64,000 nt of DNA from Sphingomonas melonis. GTDB taxonomy: Bacteria > Pseudomonadota > Alphaproteobacteria > Sphingomonadales > Sphingomonadaceae. Numbering within the stretch: the stretch's first letter is position 1; every line of letters begins with the position of its first letter. The stretch spans positions 124,001-188,000 of the forward strand of contig NZ_JACCBY010000006.1 in assembly GCF_013409985.1 (NCBI RefSeq). The letters run 5' to 3'. Below are positions 26,500-34,189 of the stretch, piece after piece. Under the pieces are notes generated by a model that was not told the origin of the DNA, did not search any database, and worked only from the letters and a program-made list of their open reading frames with translations. A program made the translations under genes and the position numbers.

Positions 26500-27900
26500 T
26501 CACGGCTTCCCAATCACGAAGAACACTTCTTGGGCGGCGGTCGGCACCGACGCGCGCACATGGCGGAAGATTTTTCCCATCGTGGCGACAGCGCCCTGGA
26601 GCTGCCAATGCGGATGCTCCCAGTCATGAATCGGATCTGCGGCTGCGACCCACATATCGGCCTCGACGATTAGATCGCCGGGATCGCTGTTCTTGATCGA
26701 TCCGTGATGCGGAAAGAGATAAGTCGAAACATAAGCGAGGTCCTGCGCATAGCCGTGCTTGAACGCGGCGATATCGGTCGGATCCTTCAGGTGCGCGTCG
26801 CCCGTGCCGAGCCAGCCGATCTTGGTCAGCGAGTGATTTGGCAAACGCGGGACGGCCGCCGTCGCCAGCATCCGGTCGGGATAGCGCGGGCCTGAATAGA
26901 GGCAGAGGGAGGTCAAATTCTTGTCGCTAAAAGCCTCGCGATAGGCCTTGGCCATCTTGATTCTTTTGGTCACTGCCATTTGGTGCCGGATCGCCGGCTT
27001 GAGCACTTGCGTCGCGAAACTGCCGCACGGCCAGCCAAACAGCACTTCTACCTTGGCGCGGAACGTCGCGACATCGGTGGGCGCGGCTCTGCGAACCCAG
27101 GGGAGCAGCTTCCATTCGACCGACAGATTTGTATTGGACAGCGCTAAAGCGAGGTTGCGGACCTCGAATACCTGAGCACTGCCTGAAGTCGCGCGATACT
27201 GGTGACCTGCCGGGCGCTGAGGATCATTATAGGCGTCCACCAGCGCCATCTTGATCGGATCCTCGCCGTCTATCGGCCGATGATCGCGCCTTTTCACGCG
27301 CACCTCCGGGGCGTCCGGATCGAAATCGGGCGAGCCGCCACCGTCCATCGGCGTATCGTCGCTATCGCCGCGGACGAGGATGATCCGGCGCGGACCGAAC
27401 TTGGCGAGTGTTTCGATGGGCTCGAATACCATGTCGATGAAGAAGTGGTCGATATACCCGCCGCTGTCTTCCTGCTCCGCGGCTGCCTGGGCGAGCGCCA
27501 CGATCCGTTCGTCCATCTCGACGAACGGTAGCATGATCGTGTCGACGCTGAAGCCGTCCCGCTTGCGCAGGAGTTCGGGCGTTCCGCAGATATGGTCACG
27601 GTCGAAATGCGACAGCACCAGCAGGTCGAGATGGCGCTCGGGCCGGGCGGCGAGCAAGGTATTGATCTCTCGATGGACGTGCCTTTTGGGATCTGACCCG
27701 CAATCATAGACGTAAAGGAAATCGGCGCCGGTGAAGCAACCCATGGCACCGGGCGCGCAGGATCCGCGGCTGAGCGCGCCGACATGGAAACCGCCCTGTC
27801 CCGCGGCCATCTGCCGCCGGACATGCATGAACAGCTGATAGCCGGCCTTGAGGCTTGCATGGCTCCTGCGCGCTAGCGCCGGAATAGTCGAAAAGCGCAT
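26500..27900 (-). CDS. Metallo-beta-lactamase-fold hydrolase
   Basis: A protein of 466 residues from the ATG at 27900 (AAGGGGGG site upstream; an upstream extension to 27969 has none). After GGFHVGALSRG and FLYVYDCGSD comes the metal-binding LVLSHFDRDHICGTPELL, a variant of HxHxDH in which the first two positions are HF. Later His/Asp candidates include STYLFPHHGSIKNSD and VAAADP. The layout resembles ComEC-like or conflict-system MBL enzymes acting on nucleic acids or nucleotides, but the substrate is unknown. It is divergent from the base-modification operon and shares its intergenic region. Confidence 0.75.
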   Translation of the reverse strand: MRFSTIPALARRSHASLKAGYQLFMHVRRQMAAGQGGFHVGALSRGSCAPGAMGCFTGADFLYVYDCGSDPKRHVHREINTLLAARPERHLDLLVLSHFDRDHICGTPELLRKRDGFSVDTIMLPFVEMDERIVALAQAAAEQEDSGGYIDHFFIDMVFEPIETLAKFGPRRIILVRGDSDDTPMDGGGSPDFDPDAPEVRVKRRDHRPIDGEDPIKMALVDAYNDPQRPAGHQYRATSGSAQVFEVRNLALALSNTNLSVEWKLLPWVRRAAPTDVATFRAKVEVLFGWPCGSFATQVLKPAIRHQMAVTKRIKMAKAYREAFSDKNLTSLCLYSGPRYPDRMLATAAVPRLPNHSLTKIGWLGTGDAHLKDPTDIAAFKHGYAQDLAYVSTYLFPHHGSIKNSDPGDLIVEADMWVAAADPIHDWEHPHWQLQGAVATMGKIFRHVRASVPTAAQEVFFVIGKP

Positions 27901-28002
27901 TGGTGCCCCCCCTTCAGGCACTCCACAACTTGGCGCTCGCACTGTCGTAGAAGCGATCCTGCACCGCAACTCCTATGGAGCGAGGTCGCTCATAACGCGA
28001 CG

Positions 28003-28049
28003 TTGACATTTCGCGCAGAGATGGCATCATATGTTGGAAATTCGAACAT
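28003..28049 (+). promoter_or_regulatory. Promoter and palindromic operator of the base-modification operon
   Basis: A perfect -35 TTGACA lies at 28003-28008, with a -10-like TCATAT at 28027-28032 (18-base spacing). Right after it is the near-perfect palindrome ATGTTGGAA-A-TTCGAACAT (28031-28049, 8 of 9 paired positions). An operator at this spot would block initiation. The XRE repressor two genes on is the obvious candidate to bind it, with ImmA/IrrE releasing repression. Confidence 0.6.
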
Positions 28050-28058
28050 GAGGTAATC

Positions 28059-28430
28059 ATGGCGGCCACCAAGGAAGAGCTCAAAGCGATCTTTGCCTCG
28101 AAGACGAAGGAACTCGTTTCTGAGTTGGAAGCATGGTTCGAGGAAGAAACGGAAGCTATCGATGGCTCGATTGCCGCGGCCGCGCCCTCGGGTAGCGGAG
28201 GCTCCATCATGGGAACCTGTCCGGCCATCGATTCCAAGCGGGTCGTAGATGCTACTGTTATCACCAAGAAGGTGCTCGACATCGAGTTGCCGCCTGAAAT
28301 CATCCAGCCTGGGGGCTATGCTAGCTGCGATGAGATGATTGCCGATCTCGTGCCAAAACTTAAGCGGGTTTTTATCGGCGATATCAAAGTGAAAAAAGCA
28401 AAGCCGGTCAAAGCATTAGAACCGGCGTGA
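28059..28430 (+). CDS. Acyl-carrier-protein-like protein
   Basis: A protein of 123 residues, first gene of the operon (GAGG site, ATG at 28059). An acidic helical N-terminus leads to PAIDSKRVVDATVITKKVLD followed by IELPPEII and SCDEMIADLVPKL. This follows the E. coli ACP order of DSLDTVELVMALEEEF, EIPDEEAEKI and the last helix, with Ser59 at the 4-phosphopantetheine site. The usual DSL is DSK here. An AcpS-type transferase ends the same operon, which supports the call. The cargo is unknown. The assignment is by eye and needs structure prediction. Confidence 0.6.
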   Translation: MAATKEELKAIFASKTKELVSELEAWFEEETEAIDGSIAAAAPSGSGGSIMGTCPAIDSKRVVDATVITKKVLDIELPPEIIQPGGYASCDEMIADLVPKLKRVFIGDIKVKKAKPVKALEPA

Positions 28431-28440
28431 AGGGTCTGAA

Positions 28441-28797
28441 ATGAGTGATGAATCCGACAAGTGGCGAGCAATAGGAGAGCGGTTGCGCCAGGCCCGCGAA
28501 TATCTGGAGCTAAAGCAGGAGGAAGCTGCTGACGCGATAGGCATTTCGCGGTCGGCACTCTCATTGGTCGAGAATGGCCGTCGAAAGGTAGATGCGGTCG
28601 AGTTGGGGCGGTTTGCCCAGGTTTACGGCCAATCTATCGAGGCCCTAACCGGCTCTGCCGAGACACCACCGCTTCCGGAGAGTGTTCAGGCGTTGGCGCG
28701 CGCAGCGACCGAGTTATCGTCGGACGATCGCGCGGAGCTGCTTCGCTTCGCGGAATTCCTCCAGATGCGCGGCCCTCGAGGAGAAGAGCGTGGCTAG
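28441..28797 (+). CDS. XRE-family transcriptional repressor
   Basis: A 118-residue regulator. The HTH domain spans residues about 9-68 (LRQAREYLELKQEEAADAIGISRSALSLVENGRRKVDAVELGRFA, given in part); the C-terminal helical part (SVQALARAATELSSDDRAELLRFAEFLQ) may dimerise or be the protease target. It is followed with overlap by an ImmA/IrrE gene, the classic repressor/anti-repressor-protease pair (as in ICEBs1 ImmR/ImmA). The likely operator is the palindrome at 28031-28049. Confidence 0.9.
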   Translation: MSDESDKWRAIGERLRQAREYLELKQEEAADAIGISRSALSLVENGRRKVDAVELGRFAQVYGQSIEALTGSAETPPLPESVQALARAATELSSDDRAELLRFAEFLQMRGPRGEERG

Positions 28798-29809
28798 GTC
28801 GGCGGCAGCGGCGGTCCGTCTCGATGCTGTCGCGGCGGCCAAGCGAGTTCATCGCGAACTTGATCTCAAGGAGCGCGTGACCGAGGCCGGCGGCCTTATC
28901 GATATCTTCGAAGTGATCGGAGATCTCGGCATCCCGTTGGTATTTAAGCCGCTGAACTCCGCTCTGGGGCTATGTCTGCCTGCCCCCTTGCGCGGCATCA
29001 TGGTAACGACCCGCCGCGGATTGCATATCCAGCGTTTCACGGCCGCCCATGAGCTGGGCCACGTCGTTTTGGAGCATGCCGGCAGCGTTGATCGGGTGAT
29101 CCTGGAGCGAGCGCCGCAGCCCGAAGACGATGGACGCGATCTTCAGGAGGTGGCGGCGGATGCGTTTGCCGCTGAAATGATGCTGCCGAGGTGGTTGTAC
29201 CGGCACCACATTCGCGCTCAAGGTTGGACGGTTGCTTCGCACCTCCATGATCCCGATATCGTCTATCAACTCGCCCTGCGTATGGGCACAAGCTATGAGG
29301 CCGCCTGTTGGGGGCTATTGAGCCACCATATCCTGAACTATGCCGACGTCACCCGTCTGCGGAATGCCCAGGTGGCCAAGCTCAAGCATCGCCTTGGCGA
29401 GGAGCATCGGCCGGGAAGCAGCTGGTCCGATGTCTGGCGGCTGACGGAACGGGACAACGGCGCGCGGTTGATTGGCAACCCCGATGACCTGCTACGTATC
29501 GAACTCGACGAGGCTGCAGGCAGTGGCCATCAGTGGCAGACCGAAGCCCTTCGCGAGGCAGGGTATTCTATTCTCTCCGATCAATCAGACTTCTCCCGTG
29601 AACCACTACATTATGGCGCGTCGTCGCGTCGAACCGTAATCGTTAGGCCACCTGAGAGCGGGATTGGCGACGTCACGATGCACGAGTCTCAGCCTTGGGC
29701 CGGGGCTTTGCCGGACGACACCACCTTTTCGATTGAGCTCGCGCTGGAAGGTCCAGAGGCGGGCGGAATGTCGCGCGCTGCCCGCCGCCGGTTCGGGGGG
29801 CAGTCTTGA
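28790..29809 (+). CDS. ImmA/IrrE metalloprotease with chagasin-like (I42) C-terminal domain
   Basis: A 339-residue protein from GTG 28790, which overlaps the XRE stop and has a GAGGAGAAG site. Residues about 35-145 are an ImmA/IrrE zinc protease: H87-E88-x-x-H91 in FTAAHELGHVVL, then EVAADAFAAEMMLP with the third ligand region. Residues about 228-322 (DDLLRIELDEAAGSGHQWQ, YGASSRRTVIVRP, ESQPWAGAL) follow the three-loop pattern of I42 inhibitors (NPTTGxxW, GxGG, RPW) that block papain-type proteases. The next gene is a papain-type protease, so an in-operon protease/inhibitor pair is likely. The protease call is firm; the inhibitor call is by pattern. Confidence 0.85.
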   Translation: MARSAAAAVRLDAVAAAKRVHRELDLKERVTEAGGLIDIFEVIGDLGIPLVFKPLNSALGLCLPAPLRGIMVTTRRGLHIQRFTAAHELGHVVLEHAGSVDRVILERAPQPEDDGRDLQEVAADAFAAEMMLPRWLYRHHIRAQGWTVASHLHDPDIVYQLALRMGTSYEAACWGLLSHHILNYADVTRLRNAQVAKLKHRLGEEHRPGSSWSDVWRLTERDNGARLIGNPDDLLRIELDEAAGSGHQWQTEALREAGYSILSDQSDFSREPLHYGASSRRTVIVRPPESGIGDVTMHESQPWAGALPDDTTFSIELALEGPEAGGMSRAARRRFGGQS

Positions 29810-30441
29810 TCACCGCGTCAATCGACTTGCGTTCCGTGTTGTTGCCCGTTCGTCAGCAGGGGCGCCGGCAGTCGTGTCTCGCATTTGCAAGCTCCGCAGC
29901 TCACGAGCATTGCGCGAACACCGGCGAGCATCTGTCGGTGGAGTACCTGTTCTTCCATGCGGTAGCGCGGACCCCGGGCCAGAATCCTGATGCTGGCACG
30001 ACTATGGCAGCAACGGCTCAGGCGCTCGCGCTGGAGGGGCAACCGGTCGAGCCAGCGTGGCCTTACTCGCCGACCCAGGTGCTTCCTTGGGCGCCGCCGG
30101 CCTTCTCCAATCCGCTGTTCAAGACGACGATGGTTCCTGGCAAGCCGGCATTTGCCGATCTGGCAGCAACCCTCGACAAGAAGGTGCCGGTGATCCTCGG
30201 GCTGGTGATCACTGACGCATTCTTTCGGCCCGACGCGCTGGGGATTATTCCCGATGTAACGCCCGACACGGAGCGTGGCGGGCATGCGGTTTTGGCCGTC
30301 GGCCATGGCCTCGATCCGGTCGGTCAGGAATCCGTACTTATTCGCAACAGTTGGGGCCCCGGCTGGGGGCTTGATGGCTATGCATGGCTTTCACGGTCCT
30401 ACGTTGACCGCCAACTCCACGAGACCGCCAGCTTGATCTAG
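29806..30441 (+). CDS. Cytoplasmic papain-like (C1) cysteine protease
   Basis: A protein of 211 residues with TTG start overlapping the previous stop (TTGA). The papain triad is intact: oxyanion Gln and nucleophile Cys in VRQQGRRQSCLAFASS, catalytic His in GGHAVLAVGHG, and Asn in IRNSWGPGWGLDGYAWL. It has neither a signal peptide nor a propeptide, so it should be active inside the cell unless inhibited, and the neighbouring I42-like domain could do this. Possible roles are a toxic effector or a processing enzyme for a partner protein. Confidence 0.87.
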   Translation: MITASIDLRSVLLPVRQQGRRQSCLAFASSAAHEHCANTGEHLSVEYLFFHAVARTPGQNPDAGTTMAATAQALALEGQPVEPAWPYSPTQVLPWAPPAFSNPLFKTTMVPGKPAFADLAATLDKKVPVILGLVITDAFFRPDALGIIPDVTPDTERGGHAVLAVGHGLDPVGQESVLIRNSWGPGWGLDGYAWLSRSYVDRQLHETASLI

Positions 30442-30450
30442 GAAAGCCCC

Positions 30451-31260
30451 ATGGAACTGATCAAAGGTGAAACTTCTCCCGCAGTCTGGCTCGCCGCTGC
30501 AGAGCACTTGAATGGCCTGAAGAAGTCCGAAGATTTCGACGTGATCCTCCATATCGCGCAACCGACAGTGCTTTCGATAGAGGACCGTCGGGTGTATGAT
30601 GAGGTCGACACGTTCCTCAAGTCACACGGTGCTTTCGGAATTCACACCGTGGCCGAGACGATCTTCCCCTTTGACGAGTATCAGAGGGCAGGAAAGGCTG
30701 GCCTGTTTGGACCTTTCCCGGAGAAGCTGAAAGCAATCCAAAAGGCCCGAAGCGACGGCAACTGGGGTTCTTATGCTTATCGGATCCTGCGCCAGCGCGA
30801 TGCGAAGGGAAAAATCTTCAATCCGCTCGAAGACATGCTGATCAAGATCAAAAAGCACGGAAAGTACCGCGCATCGTTTGAGCTTGGGCCGGGTAGCCCC
30901 ATGGAAGACGAGATTCATATCTACGATCCGGCAACTGATCGTGGTCGTCTCTATGGAGGGCCATGCCTCAGCCATCTCAGCATTAAGGTTCATGATGGGC
31001 AGGTTCGGTTCAATGCCACCTATCGGTCACATTATTATGTGCGTCGGCTTCTCGGGAATCTTGTCGGACTAGGGCGGCTGCAGTTCTTCCTGGCCCATGA
31101 GGCCGGCTTGAAGGTCGGCCCCCTGACCGTCAACTCGACCTTCGCTCGCCTCGATACCGGGTCTGGTGAGGGGTCTGGTGGCCATTGGACTAAAGCAGAA
31201 GCGAAAGCTTTGATAGTTCGCTGCCGTGCGATCTACGACAAATCGGCCTTGGCGGCCTAA
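30451..31260 (+). CDS. Thymidylate-synthase-like protein
   Basis: A protein of 269 residues. The second half follows the thymidylate synthase / dNMP hydroxymethylase core: GGPCLSHLSIKVHDGQVRF with the nucleophile Cys172 in a Pro-Cys pair, TYRSHYY with Arg192-Ser193, GNLVGLGRLQFFLAHEAGL with Asn203 at the nucleotide-recognition site, and KVGPLTVNSTFARL. The N-terminal part is divergent. Family members methylate or hydroxymethylate dUMP or dCMP; hydroxymethylation would fit a neighbouring base-hypermodification protein. Residues that would distinguish these reactions cannot be settled by eye. Confidence 0.7.
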   Translation: MELIKGETSPAVWLAAAEHLNGLKKSEDFDVILHIAQPTVLSIEDRRVYDEVDTFLKSHGAFGIHTVAETIFPFDEYQRAGKAGLFGPFPEKLKAIQKARSDGNWGSYAYRILRQRDAKGKIFNPLEDMLIKIKKHGKYRASFELGPGSPMEDEIHIYDPATDRGRLYGGPCLSHLSIKVHDGQVRFNATYRSHYYVRRLLGNLVGLGRLQFFLAHEAGLKVGPLTVNSTFARLDTGSGEGSGGHWTKAEAKALIVRCRAIYDKSALAA

Positions 31261-31271
31261 CGGGGATAAAG

Positions 31272-31862
31272 ATGAGCGTATCTGATCACTTGCTGACCCT
31301 TCAGTGGGCTCAGCTCAAGCACGACGAGGCTTATCACAAGGATATTGTGATCCTTCCTCTAGCTCAGCGCATGAAGCACATGGCGCTGCATAATGCCAAA
31401 TACACCGCGTATTTCCTCACAGCCGTCGATGATGGCGATGAAGCGCGTTTCCAGCGAACGCTGACGGATGCCTTCATCATCTGCCTTGCTGTCGCTAACA
31501 CGCTCAATCAGCATTTGGGTCGTGATCTCACGGCTTCGAACCCGGACCGTTCGCTGCTTGAGCTCGGGAACGCGCTAGCCGGAACGCTTGGTCGCGACGA
31601 CGATCCGCTCTGGATCATGCGGCAGTATTGCAAACATAGCGGGCAATTGGCGAAGCTGTGCGAAGCTTGGGATCATCTCGAGGATCTGCAGTTTCGTAGC
31701 GGGATGCACCAATGCAATCTCAGCCTCGTTTCCGCAGTGCTGGCGGAGGCGGCGGCGCGCGACATAGACCTCGCTGCCGCCTATCGTGAACGCATCCGAG
31801 CAGTGGAAGCGCGGTCAATTTTCGACAGCTTCACGCGCGCAGGCGCAGGAGGGGAAGCCTAG
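31272..31862 (+). CDS. Possible MazG-like all-alpha nucleotide pyrophosphohydrolase
   Basis: A 196-residue all-helical protein. Segments such as RFQRTLTDAFIICLAVANTLNQHLGRDL resemble the last helices of MazG-like NTP pyrophosphatases (…ELxDxxxxxxxLAxxLGIDL), and a second helical block (GQLAKLCEAWDHLEDLQFRSG) follows. The full EExxE metal motif is not clear, so it may be inactive or another helical family. Its place between thymidylate-synthase-like and dUTPase-fold genes supports a nucleotide role. Its last base is the first base of the next GTG start. Confidence 0.4.
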   Translation: MSVSDHLLTLQWAQLKHDEAYHKDIVILPLAQRMKHMALHNAKYTAYFLTAVDDGDEARFQRTLTDAFIICLAVANTLNQHLGRDLTASNPDRSLLELGNALAGTLGRDDDPLWIMRQYCKHSGQLAKLCEAWDHLEDLQFRSGMHQCNLSLVSAVLAEAAARDIDLAAAYRERIRAVEARSIFDSFTRAGAGGEA

Positions 31863-32704
31863 TGTTCTGGGGCGGCGAACGGCTGAAGGACGAGCTCGGG
31901 GACCTGATCGACGACTATCATGTGACGCGGATCGACCGCGCTGCCTATCGGCTTCGTGTCGGTGGGGAGGTGTATGTGTCACCGACGGGTGAGCCGAACG
32001 ACCCTCGCAACAAGCCGAAGAAACCGATGGGCGAAGGCGAGAGCTTCACGATTCCGGCTGGTCAGTTTGGTTTCATCCTCACCGAGGAACGGATCCGCGT
32101 GCCGCAGCATGCGATCGCTTTCATATCGATCCGTGCGACCTACAAGTTTCGGGGACTGGTGAACGTCTCGGGCTTCCATGTTGATCCCCACTATGAGGGG
32201 AAACTGCTCTTCTCGGTGTTCAATGCTGGTCCGGGAGCGGTCCATCTCTCGCGAGGGGAGGAGTGTTTCCTGATCTGGTACGCCAGTCTCGACCGGCCCA
32301 GCGTCCTTCAGAAGAAGATGGGATTCGAGGCAATCCCCTCCGACCTCCTCGGACCTCTGGCCACCGGCGTTGAATCCTTCGCCGGGCTAAAGTCGAAGAT
32401 CGACGAGAACGACAAGAAATTAAGCGACCGTGTTACCACTGTTGAGCGCGAGCAGGCGGTCATGAAGTGGGCCAGCGCGCTCGTTATTGGCGCGATGATC
32501 ACGTTTGGCTTGAAGGAGTGTTCTCTCTCACGGCCAACGGGTGCCCCGGCTGCGGCGGTATCGAGCGCGGTTCCATCGCCATCGCCGACCGCTACTCCTT
32601 CACCGGCTGCATCTCCATCGCCGGCTGTCACTCTAGCGCCAGCGGCAACACCGTCGCCGAGCCCGACACCAAAAACTCCATCTGCCGCTCCTCCGGGCCA
32701 ATAA
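31862..32704 (+). CDS. Membrane-anchored dCTP deaminase/dUTPase-fold protein, altered active site
   Basis: A 280-residue protein from GTG 31862. Residues about 1-160 follow the Dcd fold: IPAGQFGFILTEERIRVP, ISIRATYKFRGLVNVSGFHVDPHYEGKLLFSVFNAG and LSRGEECFLIWY, given in parts. Compared with E. coli Dcd, the RSSLAR block is RATYKF and the catalytic Glu of LEFYN is replaced (FSVFN), so deaminase activity is doubtful. A short coiled coil (about 170-200) precedes one membrane helix (about 203-216) and a Pro/Ser/Ala-rich tail. It could be a membrane-tethered nucleotide sensor or scaffold. Confidence 0.75.
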   Translation: MFWGGERLKDELGDLIDDYHVTRIDRAAYRLRVGGEVYVSPTGEPNDPRNKPKKPMGEGESFTIPAGQFGFILTEERIRVPQHAIAFISIRATYKFRGLVNVSGFHVDPHYEGKLLFSVFNAGPGAVHLSRGEECFLIWYASLDRPSVLQKKMGFEAIPSDLLGPLATGVESFAGLKSKIDENDKKLSDRVTTVEREQAVMKWASALVIGAMITFGLKECSLSRPTGAPAAAVSSAVPSPSPTATPSPAASPSPAVTLAPAATPSPSPTPKTPSAAPPGQ

Positions 32705-32831
32705 TCGCACATCTCCGTTTCCGGGTGCTCGGATCTGTTCTACGCAGTCGGAGGACTCACAATCGGTATTGGTGGGCCGGACGGCGTGCCATGCATGCGC
32801 CCGGCTAAGCCGCAGTCGCGCACGGAATGAC

Positions 32832-33836
32832 ATGGAAACAACGCTCGTTTTTGACACCTACTGGCGATTCGCTGCTGAGCGTCAGGCACTCTATTTTCGG
32901 CGCCTTGCCAATCCGGTCGGCCCTTGGACGAACGATCCGGTTCTCGCAGCACATAGGTTCACGAATGCATACCGCGCGAGCGACCGGGTCAGCCAGTACC
33001 TGATTCGGGAAGTCCAATACCGTGAGGATCGTCCGCGCGCGCCGCGCGAAATCTTCTTCCGAACCCTCCTTTTTAAGCTTTTCAACCGGATCGAGACCTG
33101 GGAACTGCTAGAAGGCGTTCTAGGCCCCCTGACATGGCAAGGAATTGATCTAAACAAGATTGAGCATACGCTCGATCGCGCGATGGCCGCTGGGCTCAAG
33201 CTCTACTCGCCAGCGTACATTATGCCGGCACCAAAGCTCGGGCACGCGCGCAAACATGCCAACCATCTCGCCCTGCTGGAGAAGATGATCGAGGATAGAT
33301 TGCCGGAGCGGGTGCGCCAGGCGCCGAACCTTCGGGCAATCTATGAGCTTTTGCTCGCCTACCCAGGGCTGGGCCCATTTCTCGCGTTCCAATATGCCAT
33401 CGATCTCAACTATTCTGAGATGCTCGACCATGATGAAGGTGATTTCGTCATCGCCGGGCCGGGAGCGCTTGATGGGATTGCAAAGTGTTTCGTCGACACG
33501 AGAAAGCATTCAGCGGAGGAGGTAATCTTCTGGGTCTGCGAGCAACAGGACCGCGCGTTTGCTAAGGCCGATATCAAGTTTCAGAATCTGTTTGGGAGGA
33601 AGCTGCAGCCGATCGACTGTCAGAACCTCTTTTGCGAAATATCCAAGTATGCGCGTGTCGTGCATCCCGATGTTAAAGGCCTTTCAGGCCGTACGCGCAT
33701 CAAACAGGTCTATCGCAAGAGCCTGGGGCCGATGCCGCAGCCAACCTTCCCGCCCAAATGGAACCTCAAGGTGCCGACGCTCGCCGTTAGGGTCGAGCAA
33801 CGGCCGATCGGGGATTTAATGGGGCTCATGAGATGA
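32832..33836 (+). CDS. Putative DNA base hypermodification protein (aGPT-Pplase2-like)
   Basis: A protein of 334 residues starting METTLVFDTYWRFAAERQAL. The blocks LYFRRLANPVGPWTNDPVL, RFTNAYRASDRVSQYLIREV and FFRTLLFKLFNRIETWELL are those I associate with the alpha-glutamyl/putrescinyl thymine pyrophosphorylase clade 2 family, named for phage enzymes that add amino acids or polyamines to hydroxymethyluracil in DNA. A DNA-glycosylase-like helical layout follows (YPGLGPFLAFQYAIDLNY). With a thymidylate-synthase-like partner it suggests modified thymine. About 127 non-coding bases precede it. The stop overlaps the next ATG. Confidence 0.75.
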   Translation: METTLVFDTYWRFAAERQALYFRRLANPVGPWTNDPVLAAHRFTNAYRASDRVSQYLIREVQYREDRPRAPREIFFRTLLFKLFNRIETWELLEGVLGPLTWQGIDLNKIEHTLDRAMAAGLKLYSPAYIMPAPKLGHARKHANHLALLEKMIEDRLPERVRQAPNLRAIYELLLAYPGLGPFLAFQYAIDLNYSEMLDHDEGDFVIAGPGALDGIAKCFVDTRKHSAEEVIFWVCEQQDRAFAKADIKFQNLFGRKLQPIDCQNLFCEISKYARVVHPDVKGLSGRTRIKQVYRKSLGPMPQPTFPPKWNLKVPTLAVRVEQRPIGDLMGLMR

Positions 33837-34183
33837 GTGAAGGGCTACGAGTTAAAATGGCGAAGACGCTGCGTGCACCGAAGGCAGTCTACACAGGTGT
33901 GGCGGTCGTAAGCCTCATCGCGTCCATCGCATTGGGCTGGAAGTCCCTCCGTGTATTAGGCGGATCGCAGAGCCCGCAGGCCCTGGTTGATCATGCCCCA
34001 GCGTTATTCGGCATGCCGTTTGCTATCACGGCAGCATTGACGTTGGTTTGCTGCGCCCGCGCGCTCGATCCCCAGGCCCATATCGATTTTCTTGGCTTGC
34101 GCGTGAGGGGTGCAGCCGCGACGATCGTGTGTTGGATTGTCGTCTTCGCTGCCCTGACGATCGCCATCCGAGCTCTTTGGTAG
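33833..34183 (+). CDS. Small membrane protein
   Basis: A 116-residue protein with three hydrophobic segments (about residues 18-35, 56-75 and 93-113). Its ATG overlaps the hypermodification gene stop (ATGA), so it belongs to the operon. No family is recognised. It could act with the membrane-anchored Dcd-fold protein. Confidence 0.7.
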   Translation: MSEGLRVKMAKTLRAPKAVYTGVAVVSLIASIALGWKSLRVLGGSQSPQALVDHAPALFGMPFAITAALTLVCCARALDPQAHIDFLGLRVRGAAATIVCWIVVFAALTIAIRALW

Positions 34184-34189
34184 CGCCGG

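Noticed and set aside
32541..32700. Separate small gene in the Pro/Ser/Ala-rich tail of the Dcd-fold protein
   Set aside because: The tail is in frame with the Dcd-fold protein and is simple repeat-like sequence; no ribosome site marks a new start.
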